Below, in pieces: positions 23,824 through 31,911 of a stretch of 64,000 nt of DNA. The first letter of the stretch is position 1. Every line of letters begins with the position of its first letter. The notes under the pieces are model-generated. The model was not told the DNA's origin. It made no database searches and worked only from the letters and a program-made list of their open reading frames with translations. Both the position numbers and the translations under genes were made by a program. Where the stretch lies: contig NZ_CP088018.1 of NCBI RefSeq assembly GCF_021049265.1, forward strand, positions 3,224,001 through 3,288,000, given 5' to 3'. Source of the DNA: Ruania suaedae. Its GTDB lineage: Bacteria > Actinomycetota > Actinomycetes > Actinomycetales > Beutenbergiaceae.

Positions 23824-24812
23824 CCGCACCCGCCGCAGCCTTCCTGCTCGATCCCGGTGCCCTGGACGCCGTGTTCGGGCCCGCCGAACACGCCCGCCTG
23901 GACGAACTGCTCGACATGGGCCAGGACGTCCACGCCACGGCGGACTCCTTGCTCGGCTCCCCGCGGCTGGAGCAGATCGAGGTGCTCATCGCCGGCTGGG
24001 GCACGCCTCGCCTGCGCCGGGAGCTGTTGGACCGCATGCCGGCGCTGAAGCTGGTGCTCTACTCCGCCGGGTCGATCCGCCACCTGGTGACCGAGGACTT
24101 CTGGCAGCGAGGTATCGGCCTCGTCTCGGCCGCTGACGCGAACAACGACCCCGTGGCGGAGTACGTCGTGGCACACACCGTCCTCGCTCTCAAGGGCGAG
24201 CACCGCGCGATGGCCCATCTGCGCGCGACCGGCACACTGCTGCCCGACCACACCGGCCTCGGAATCGACCGACGACGGATCGGCCTGGTCGGCTTCGGCT
24301 CCATCGCACGCAAGGTCGTCGACCGGTTGAGCCGGTTCGAGCACCACATCGGGGTCTGGGACCCTTACCTGGACCACGCCGACGGGGTCCACCGCTACGA
24401 GACGCTCACCGAGTTGTTCGCGGAGAGCGACGTCGTGAGCATCCACGCACCCTGGATCGCCGGGGAGAACGACCGGATGATCGACGCCCAGGCGCTGGCC
24501 GCCCTGCCCCACGGCGCCACGCTCATCAACACCGCTCGGGGAGCCTTGGTGGACGAGGAAGCGCTCATCGCCCTCCTTCGTGAGCGACCCGACCTGTACG
24601 CCGTGCTCGACGTGACGTGGCCCGAACCGCCACCGAGCGGAAGCCCGCTCTACGACCTCGGCAATGTCACGCTCACCGGCCACATCGCGGGCAGCATCGG
24701 TACCGAGCGCCAGGCTCTGGGCCGGCTCGTGCTCGGCGAGCTGCAGCGGTGGCTCGACGGGCAGGAGCTCCAGCACCAGGTCACCGAGGACCGCGCTCGG
24801 CTACGCGCCTGA
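23820..24812 (+). CDS. D-isomer-specific 2-hydroxyacid dehydrogenase
   Basis: A 330-residue NAD(P)-dependent 2-hydroxyacid dehydrogenase. The Rossmann motif begins at G158 (VGFGSIA). The catalytic triad is R240 (NTARGALVDE), E269 (TWPEPP) and H288 (GHIAGS), so it should be active. Proteins of this family interconvert 2-hydroxy and 2-keto acids. It is coupled by ATGA to the DapA-like gene and followed after 43 bases by the beta-helix gene. It may reduce or oxidise a 2-keto acid made by the preceding enzyme. The N-terminal domain is divergent (LDPGALDAVFGPAEHARLDEL), and I cannot name the substrate. Confidence 0.92.
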   Translation: MTAPAAAFLLDPGALDAVFGPAEHARLDELLDMGQDVHATADSLLGSPRLEQIEVLIAGWGTPRLRRELLDRMPALKLVLYSAGSIRHLVTEDFWQRGIGLVSAADANNDPVAEYVVAHTVLALKGEHRAMAHLRATGTLLPDHTGLGIDRRRIGLVGFGSIARKVVDRLSRFEHHIGVWDPYLDHADGVHRYETLTELFAESDVVSIHAPWIAGENDRMIDAQALAALPHGATLINTARGALVDEEALIALLRERPDLYAVLDVTWPEPPPSGSPLYDLGNVTLTGHIAGSIGTERQALGRLVLGELQRWLDGQELQHQVTEDRARLRA

Positions 24813-24855
24813 CAACGGAGCCTCCACCAGCCCACCGCACCGACGAAGGAGTCAG

Positions 24856-27003
24856 ATGTCCACCGACCGGATCGAGGTGTTCGTCCACCCGAACGGCTCA
24901 CGTTACGCCGACGGTTCGCAGGGGTACCCGGTGGGTTCGCTCGTCACGGCGATGACCCTGGTCCGTTCGCGCCGCGCGCCCGGGCAGCGCGCCGTGGTGT
25001 GGATCGCCGGAGGCCGCTATCCCCACCACGAGACGCTCCGGCTGGGTCCGGCCGACTCGTTCACCTCCTTCGTCGCTCTCGACCACGCCGACCCACCCGT
25101 CTTCGACGGCTCGGCCGCGGTCACGGGCTGGCGATCGATCACCGTCGATGGGCGCGACCTGCTCGCCGCCCCTGCACCCGCCGAGGGCGGTCGGGCGCTG
25201 TACGTGGACGGGCAGCGGCGGGCCCGGCCGCGACTTCCGCGCTCCGGCCGGCTCCGGATGGCCGGTGCCGGCGACCTGGACCCCGCCGCGCACGGCGTCG
25301 GGACGATGTTCGACGGCGGGGACACCTTCACCTTCACCGAGGGAGACGTTCCCGAGCTGTCCGAGCCCGAGCGGGTCGAGGTGGTGGTCCCGCACTACTG
25401 GGTGCAGGAGCGGCTGCCGATCGGCAGCATCGATCACCGGACGCGCACCGTCACCAGTCCCTACCGCAGCCTGTTCGCCCTCCGTGAGGACAGCGCGAAG
25501 ACGTTCGCGACCTACTACCTCGACAACGTGGTGGAGGCGCTGGGCGAGGTGGGTGGTGAGTGGTACCTCGACACCACCGGCGCCGTCAGCGGGTTGGGCT
25601 CCTCCCACGTGCTGTATGCGCCCGCGGAGCGCGAGAGCGCCACCTCACTGCACGCGAGGCTGCCGGTGATCGACACCTTCGTGGCCATCGAGGGTGAGGC
25701 CGATGAGCCGGTCCGGGAGATCAGATTCGAGCACGTCGCCTTCGCCTACGCCGACTTCGCCACCGCCCCGGCCGCCGTGCCCCCGTTCGGGGTACGGGAG
25801 GACCCGCTGCTTCCGCCGGGTGAGTACGGCAGCGACATCCAGGCCGCCGCCCAGGTGCCCGCCGCCGTGCGGCTGCGGCACGCCCACGCCTGCGCCGTGG
25901 TCGGCGGGAGCATCAGCCACGTCGGCGGCTACGGTGTGGAGCTCGGTGAGGGCACTCGCGGGGCACTGCTCTCCGGGATCGACCTGTCCGACCTGGGCGC
26001 CGGTGGTGTACGCGCCGGTGGGAGCGCCGATGCCGGTTCACCGGGCTTCGTCAGCCACAACGAGATCAGCGACTGCACGATCCGCTCCGGTGGTCGGGTG
26101 TACCCGGGATGCGTCGGCATCCTGGTCCAGCACGGCGCCCACCACGTGATCGCGCACAACGAGATCTCGGACATGCTCTACACCGCCATCTCGGTGGGCT
26201 GGGTCTGGGACTATCACGCCAGCGCCTCGGTCGGGAACATCATCGAGGGCAACCACCTGCACCATCTCGGCCAAGGCGAACTCAACGACATGGGCGGCAT
26301 CTACCTGCTGGGCATCGCCCCCGGCACGGTGATCCGCCACAACCACATCCATGACGTGCAGTGCCGCAACTACGGCGGATGGGGCATCTACCTGGACGAG
26401 GCCTCCTCCCACGTGGTGGTCGAGGGCAACACGGTGCACGACACCTCCAGCCAGTGCATGCACCTGCACTACGGCCGCGAGAACATCGTCCGCGACAACC
26501 TCTTCGCCTTCGGTGGCGAGGGACAGATCGCCGTCACCCGGCCGGAGGAACAGACCGGGATGACGGTGATGAACAACATCATCCTCGGGCGCGGCAGACC
26601 GGCCTTCGGTGGGCACCACCAGCGCCCCGACGACGTCCGCGACTTCAACGTCCGCAGCGATCTCAACCTCATCTGGGACTACGAGGCGGCGCCGGGCGCC
26701 GTCGTCGCCGCGAACGGACGGGTCGAGGTCTCCGACGGGAACCGCCGCTGGTCGCTCGTGCACGCCGCCGACGAGGAGTGGCTCGCCGCCGGACACGACA
26801 CCCACTCGCGCGTGGCCGACCCGCTGCTACGGGACCCGCTCGCCGGTGACTTCACGCCGCTGCCGGGCTCCCCGGTGCCCGGGTCGGGCGCCGGAACTGC
26901 CCCCGACGCCGGCCCGCGCCCCGCCGCGGCGCGTCGTCATCCGCTGGTTCAGCCCACGCTGCCCGACCCGAGCCCGCCGACGCGGGCACGGTCGGTCTTC
27001 TAG
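24856..27003 (+). CDS. right-handed parallel beta-helix glycosidase-like protein (GH141-like), cytoplasmic
   Basis: A 715-residue protein starting at an ATG preceded by GAAGGAGT. The N-terminus (VFVHPNGSRYADGSQGYPVGSL, then VVWIAGGRYPHHETLRLGP and a DPPVFDGSAAVTGW block) is the usual entry of GH141-like and related beta-helix enzymes. The second half carries many helix-coil repeats, such as GNIIEGNHLHHLGQG, VIRHNHIHDVQ, VVVEGNTVHDTSSQCMHLHYG and MTVMNNIILGRG. GH141 contains alpha-L-fucosidases and xylanases acting on complex pectin or xylan. There is no signal peptide, although many relatives are secreted, so it presumably acts after import. It is the last gene of the rightward operon and stops nine bases before the convergent pgi stop. 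Fold sure, GH141 membership probable. Confidence 0.8.
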   Translation: MSTDRIEVFVHPNGSRYADGSQGYPVGSLVTAMTLVRSRRAPGQRAVVWIAGGRYPHHETLRLGPADSFTSFVALDHADPPVFDGSAAVTGWRSITVDGRDLLAAPAPAEGGRALYVDGQRRARPRLPRSGRLRMAGAGDLDPAAHGVGTMFDGGDTFTFTEGDVPELSEPERVEVVVPHYWVQERLPIGSIDHRTRTVTSPYRSLFALREDSAKTFATYYLDNVVEALGEVGGEWYLDTTGAVSGLGSSHVLYAPAERESATSLHARLPVIDTFVAIEGEADEPVREIRFEHVAFAYADFATAPAAVPPFGVREDPLLPPGEYGSDIQAAAQVPAAVRLRHAHACAVVGGSISHVGGYGVELGEGTRGALLSGIDLSDLGAGGVRAGGSADAGSPGFVSHNEISDCTIRSGGRVYPGCVGILVQHGAHHVIAHNEISDMLYTAISVGWVWDYHASASVGNIIEGNHLHHLGQGELNDMGGIYLLGIAPGTVIRHNHIHDVQCRNYGGWGIYLDEASSHVVVEGNTVHDTSSQCMHLHYGRENIVRDNLFAFGGEGQIAVTRPEEQTGMTVMNNIILGRGRPAFGGHHQRPDDVRDFNVRSDLNLIWDYEAAPGAVVAANGRVEVSDGNRRWSLVHAADEEWLAAGHDTHSRVADPLLRDPLAGDFTPLPGSPVPGSGAGTAPDAGPRPAAARRHPLVQPTLPDPSPPTRARSVF

Positions 27004-27011
27004 CCCGCCCG

Positions 27012-28694
<1,683 letters not shown>

Positions 28695-28812
28695 GGTTCT
28701 CTCCTGAGGCGGCGCTGGCGGTGACGTCTCTCACCGTAGACCGCCCGGGCCGGCGGGACCACCACGCTGCTCCCTCTCCCACCTCGCGGTCGCGCGTCGG
28801 TAGGCTGAGGCC

Positions 28813-29085
28813 ATGGACAGCCTCGCGTTCCGGGCCCGGATGAGAGAGATCCAGGCCGAGCTCTCGGACATGGATCCGGCCGATCCTCAGACCCTGGAGC
28901 GTGCCCGCGAGCTCACCGAGGAGCTGGACGTGCTCGCGGCCGAGCAGCGCGAGCGCGCCAACCAGCTCGCCGCCCGCGCGTTCGAGCAGCAGGTCGCGGT
29001 CGGTGGTGTGGACGCCCCGCTGGGCAAGGTCGAGGACGCAGTCGACCGCGTGACGGACCCCGGCCCCGACCGCGAGCGCCGATGA
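28813..29085 (+). CDS. small coiled-coil hypothetical protein
   Basis: A 90-residue acidic, helical protein with no membrane segment. Residues of about 8-65 are rich in Glu, Arg, Leu and Ala with heptad-like spacing (RMREIQAELSDM through REQAN-like repeats), suggesting a coiled coil. The tail is Pro/Arg/Asp-rich. Its stop overlaps the ATG of the GNAT/MazG-like fusion (ATGA), so the two are co-translated and may cooperate. It diverges from pgi. I recognise no family; expression is supported only by the start context, codon usage and coupling. Confidence 0.7.
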   Translation: MDSLAFRARMREIQAELSDMDPADPQTLERARELTEELDVLAAEQRERANQLAARAFEQQVAVGGVDAPLGKVEDAVDRVTDPGPDRERR

Positions 29086-30482
29086 CGCTGTCCGCCGCGG
29101 CTGTCCGCGCCCGGCTCGCTGCCCCGGATCTGCCCGAAGCCCTCCCGCTGCTCGGCTTCGCCCCGGAGGACGCGGACGCCACCATGGCGCTGCGGGCGAG
29201 GGCGCTCACCGACGACGCCGCGATCGAGCGCATCTGCGCCTACGCCGACGAGCTGCACCGCCGCCTGGGCGATGTCACGCGGACGATCGAGGGCGAGGTC
29301 TGGCAGCGCCAGGACGACGGCACGGCGGCCGACGGCCCGCTCGCCATCCTCACCTTCCTCGTCACGCTGCCCGAGATCCGGGCCTTCCATCGTGCCCGCG
29401 GCATCCCCGAGGCCATCTCCTGGCGCTCGCTGGCGGACCTCGGCCAGCAGGTGGCCGTGCACCGCCTCGCGATCGGGGAGTTCGGGCTGCACACGCAGAA
29501 CTGGGTCACCAATGCCTGGGTGGGCGGCCTGTACTGGCTGGGCCGGCTGCAGTTCACCCTCGAGCGCACCGACGGCCAGATCCTCGCCTCCGCGCACATC
29601 CCACGCACCGGCCCGCTGGACCCTGCCGCCGTGGACGCCTCCTTCGCCCGGGTGGCGCCGTTCTTCGCCCGCCACTTCCCCGAGCACCCGATCGCCGGAC
29701 TGCACTGCCACAGCTGGCTGCTTGACCCGCAGCTGGCCCAGGTCCTGCCCGCGCACTCGAACATCGCGGCGTTCGGGCGCCGCTGGCGCCTCACCGGTCA
29801 CGCCGATCCCGGCACGGCGGACGTGCTGTTCTTCGTCTTCGCCCGGCGCGGTCAGGTCGACCTCGACACCCTGCCGCGCACCTCGAGCCTGCAACGTGGG
29901 GTGCTCGAGCACCTCCAGGCCGGCGGCACGTGGCAGACCTGCACCGGGACCCTCCCGTTGCCCGACGGCGCACCCGACCCGGCCGCGGGCGCCACCTCTC
30001 CCGTGGTCACCGAGCTCACCGGTCCCGGCGCCGAGGCGCCGGAATCGCTCGTCCGGGAGTTCCACCGCGTCTACGACGTGCCGGTGGGATCTGCGCCCTC
30101 GCTCGACTCCGGGCGCGTGCCGATGCGGATGGCACTGATCGCCGAGGAGTTCGCCGAGCTCGTCCGCTCGGTCCACGGCCGTGAGGCCGAGGCGGTCATG
30201 GTCGAGGCCTACGAGCGCGCGGCGGGCATGGACGGCGGCGCACGGGACGCCGTCGGGGCGGCCGATGCGCTCGGGGACCTGGTTTACGTGCTCTACGGGA
30301 TGGCACTGGAGTGCGGCATCCCGCTGACGGAGGTGCTGGCCGAGATCCAGGCCTCGAACCTGTCCAAGCTCGGGGCGGACGGCCGGCCCGTCCTGCGCGC
30401 GGACGGCAAGGTGCTCAAGGGGCCGGGCTACCGGCGCCCGGACATCGCCGCGGTGCTCGGCCGGCGCAGCGCGCCGGACTGA
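29082..30482 (+). CDS. GNAT-like acyltransferase-domain protein fused to a MazG-like pyrophosphohydrolase domain
   Basis: A 466-residue fusion. Residues of about 1-295 match the acyltransferase-domain proteins built from an N-terminal helical module and a C-terminal GNAT-like fold. Visible landmarks are LGQQVAVHRLAIGEFGL, NWVTNAWVGGLYWLGRLQF, GLHCHSWLLDPQL and FVFARRGQVDLDTLP. Residues of about 320-460 resemble the all-alpha MazG/HisE-type NTP pyrophosphohydrolases, with VREFHRVYDVP, RMALIAEEFAELV (the EExxE-like metal site), DALGDLVYVLYGMALECGIPL and SNLSKLGADG, ending VLKGPGYRRPD. Each half is known separately; the joined form is noteworthy. It is coupled to the small coiled-coil gene by ATGA. 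The end lies one base from the convergent CsoR-family gene. A house-cleaning nucleotidase combined with acyl transfer is possible. Confidence 0.8.
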   Translation: MTLSAAAVRARLAAPDLPEALPLLGFAPEDADATMALRARALTDDAAIERICAYADELHRRLGDVTRTIEGEVWQRQDDGTAADGPLAILTFLVTLPEIRAFHRARGIPEAISWRSLADLGQQVAVHRLAIGEFGLHTQNWVTNAWVGGLYWLGRLQFTLERTDGQILASAHIPRTGPLDPAAVDASFARVAPFFARHFPEHPIAGLHCHSWLLDPQLAQVLPAHSNIAAFGRRWRLTGHADPGTADVLFFVFARRGQVDLDTLPRTSSLQRGVLEHLQAGGTWQTCTGTLPLPDGAPDPAAGATSPVVTELTGPGAEAPESLVREFHRVYDVPVGSAPSLDSGRVPMRMALIAEEFAELVRSVHGREAEAVMVEAYERAAGMDGGARDAVGAADALGDLVYVLYGMALECGIPLTEVLAEIQASNLSKLGADGRPVLRADGKVLKGPGYRRPDIAAVLGRRSAPD

Positions 30483-30483
30483 C

Positions 30484-30762
30484 TCAGGCCAGGGAGAGGA
30501 AGAGCTTCTCGAGCTCTGCCTCGGTGAGCTCGTCCTCGGACTGCGCTGCGCCGTCGGGATCGCGCAGGCACTCCTTCATCGCGGTGGAGACCACGGCGAA
30601 CCCTGCCCGGTCCAGGGCCGTGGAGACGGCGGCCAGCTGGGTGACCACGGCCCGGCAGGAGCCGTCCTGCTCGACCGCCGTGATCACCCCGTCGAGCTGG
30701 CCGCGCGCGCGGCGCAGCCGGTTCAGGATGCGGCGCCGGGCTTCGGGATCGGTGGTCACCAT
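30484..30762 (-). CDS. CsoR/RcnR/FrmR-family transcriptional repressor lacking the copper-ligand His
   Basis: A 92-residue all-helical DUF156 regulator that represses by binding GC-rich palindromes. The first conserved cysteine is C36 (DGSCRAVVTQL) and the second is C65 (MKECL). Copper-sensing CsoR proteins also need a His four residues before the second Cys; here that position is A61. The pattern Cys plus Cys without His is like CstR, the sulfane-sulfur sensor, so sulfur or another thiol-reactive signal is more likely than Cu(I). The ATG at 30762 shares a base with the stop of the small Cys-rich gene upstream. No copper ATPase, CopZ or sulfur gene is adjacent. The palindrome at 30963-30978 is its probable operator. 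Confidence 0.88.
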   Translation of the reverse strand: MVTTDPEARRRILNRLRRARGQLDGVITAVEQDGSCRAVVTQLAAVSTALDRAGFAVVSTAMKECLRDPDGAAQSEDELTEAELEKLFLSLA

Positions 30763-30932
30763 CAGCGGCCGAACAGCCGGCTGAAGACGCCGCGCCGGGG
30801 CGCCGGCGGTGCGGGATCGTGGCCGGGGCACTGCTGCCCCGCCGGTACCGACGCCATCACGTCGTCGACGTGCTGGCCGCAGCCGGCCCAGGTCGTCTTG
30901 CCGCAGGTCTCACAGGTCACGGGACGGCACAC
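30762..30932 (-). CDS. small Cys-rich (zinc-ribbon-like) protein co-transcribed with the CsoR-family regulator
   Basis: A 56-residue protein read from the GTG at 30932, which follows GAGGAG at seven bases; the open frame extends further but has no other supported start. It carries cysteines at positions 2, 7, 10, 18 and 35 in the pattern C-E-T-C-G-K-T-T-W-A-G-C-G-Q-H, then QQCPGH, and ends RRGVFSRLFGR. The CxxC and CGQH elements suggest zinc or another metal bound by a small ribbon. Similar small proteins are common hypothetical proteins in actinobacteria. It is the first gene after the palindromic operator and overlaps the regulator start, so the two are autoregulated together. A metal or sulfur chaperone role is a guess. 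Confidence 0.75.
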   Translation of the reverse strand: MCRPVTCETCGKTTWAGCGQHVDDVMASVPAGQQCPGHDPAPPAPRRGVFSRLFGR

Positions 30933-30962
30933 GGACACTCCTCTCGACGGAACGCGGAGAAC

Positions 30963-30978
30963 ATACCCCCCGGGGTAT
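30963..30978. promoter_or_regulatory. CsoR-type operator palindrome
   Basis: ATACCCCCCGGGGTAT has 7-base arms (ATACCCC / GGGGTAT) about a CC centre and matches the known layout of CsoR-family operators (T-A-C-C-C-C... G-G-G-G-T-A). It lies 31-46 bases upstream of the GTG of the Cys-rich gene and begins immediately beside the stop codon of the upstream M50 gene (30979-30981). Confidence 0.85.
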
Positions 30979-31683
30979 CTAAGGTAGCAGGGGCAGCACC
31001 GTCGCACCGGCCCACCAGGTGGCGGCACCGAGCACCAGGACGAAGCTCACCAGCCACAGCACCCGGGGTATGCGCGTCAGCGCCGCCAGTACCGCCGGAT
31101 CGCTGCCACGGCTACGATCCCGGGCGACCGAGCCGACGTGACGCCACGCGCCGACGAGCAGGACCGCCCCGACGGCGAGCACCGCCAGACCCTGCCAGAG
31201 TGGCCCGGCCGCCCACCACAGCAGCCCGAGCGCTGCGAGCACCAGCACCATGACCAGCGCCGTCAGGAACGAGCGCACCCGCACCAGGGTGGCCACGAGA
31301 ACCAGGAGAGCCACGGTCAACACGACCGGGGCCCAGCCGCGCGCCGCCGCCACGATGATCGCCGCTCCCACCACCGCCGGCGCCGGGTAGCCGGCCCAGG
31401 TGGTGGCCACCCGCCCGGGCCCGCGGGCGCGGCCGTGGGTGATCGCGTGCCCGGACGCGTCCATCCGCAGCACGAAGCCGGCGAACCGGCGCCCGCACAG
31501 GATGCCGACGACCGCGTGCCCCAGTTCGTGCACGAGCGTCACCACCAGCCGGGCGGCACGCCAGGCCGGTCCCAGCACCACCACGGCCGCGACCAACCCC
31601 AGCAGCACGAGCAGCTCGCGGGCCGAGGGCGCGAGCGCGGGACCGGGCAGCACCCGGTCGACGACCTCGCTCCACACGTCCAT
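30979..31683 (-). CDS. M50 family (site-2-protease-like) membrane metalloprotease
   Basis: A 234-residue integral membrane protein. The zinc motif HELGH (H52, E53, H56) lies within the second hydrophobic segment (LVVTLVHELGHAVVGILCGRRF), as in M50B-type proteases. About six further hydrophobic segments follow. The second M50 motif (LDG-like) is not evident, so activity is less certain; the protein belongs to the group of short M50 proteins with DASGHA-like loops found in actinobacteria. It stops directly beside the CsoR-type operator, in the same direction, so read-through into the regulator genes is possible. Its substrate is unknown. Confidence 0.85.
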   Translation of the reverse strand: MDVWSEVVDRVLPGPALAPSARELLVLLGLVAAVVVLGPAWRAARLVVTLVHELGHAVVGILCGRRFAGFVLRMDASGHAITHGRARGPGRVATTWAGYPAPAVVGAAIIVAAARGWAPVVLTVALLVLVATLVRVRSFLTALVMVLVLAALGLLWWAAGPLWQGLAVLAVGAVLLVGAWRHVGSVARDRSRGSDPAVLAALTRIPRVLWLVSFVLVLGAATWWAGATVLPLLP

Positions 31684-31836
31684 CCGGCGAGCCTAGGAGA
31701 TCGCCGCTGACCGGGCCGACACGGATACGTGGAGTGCGGGGCCATGCTGCCGCGCACCGACGCAGCCGTGTCGATCCGGTCACCGGGCGGCGGTGCGCAG
31801 CGCGGGAGACCGGCGGTCATCCCCTGGCGCCCCAGC

Positions 31837-31880
31837 GTTGGGCAGCCGTTCACCCGGTGTTCGCGGCGCCTCGACAGGAT
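31837..31880 (+). promoter_or_regulatory. PHO-box-like direct repeats and -10 element
   Basis: Three consecutive 11-base units starting at 31837, 31848 and 31859 begin GTTGGGC, GTTCACC and GTTCGCG. This is the spacing and core (GTTCACC) of actinobacterial PhoP boxes. A CAGGAT hexamer at 31875-31880 could be the -10 region. The translation start is at 31912 with AAGGAG at 31901-31906. Together they suggest phosphate-starvation control of the secreted phytase-like protein. Confidence 0.55.
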
Positions 31881-31911
31881 GACCGGTGGTCCCCTACCCG
31901 AAGGAGCACCT

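Noticed and set aside
30484-30762. Copper-sensing CsoR
   Set aside because: The His of the Cys-His-Cys site is Ala and no copper exporter or chaperone gene is adjacent.
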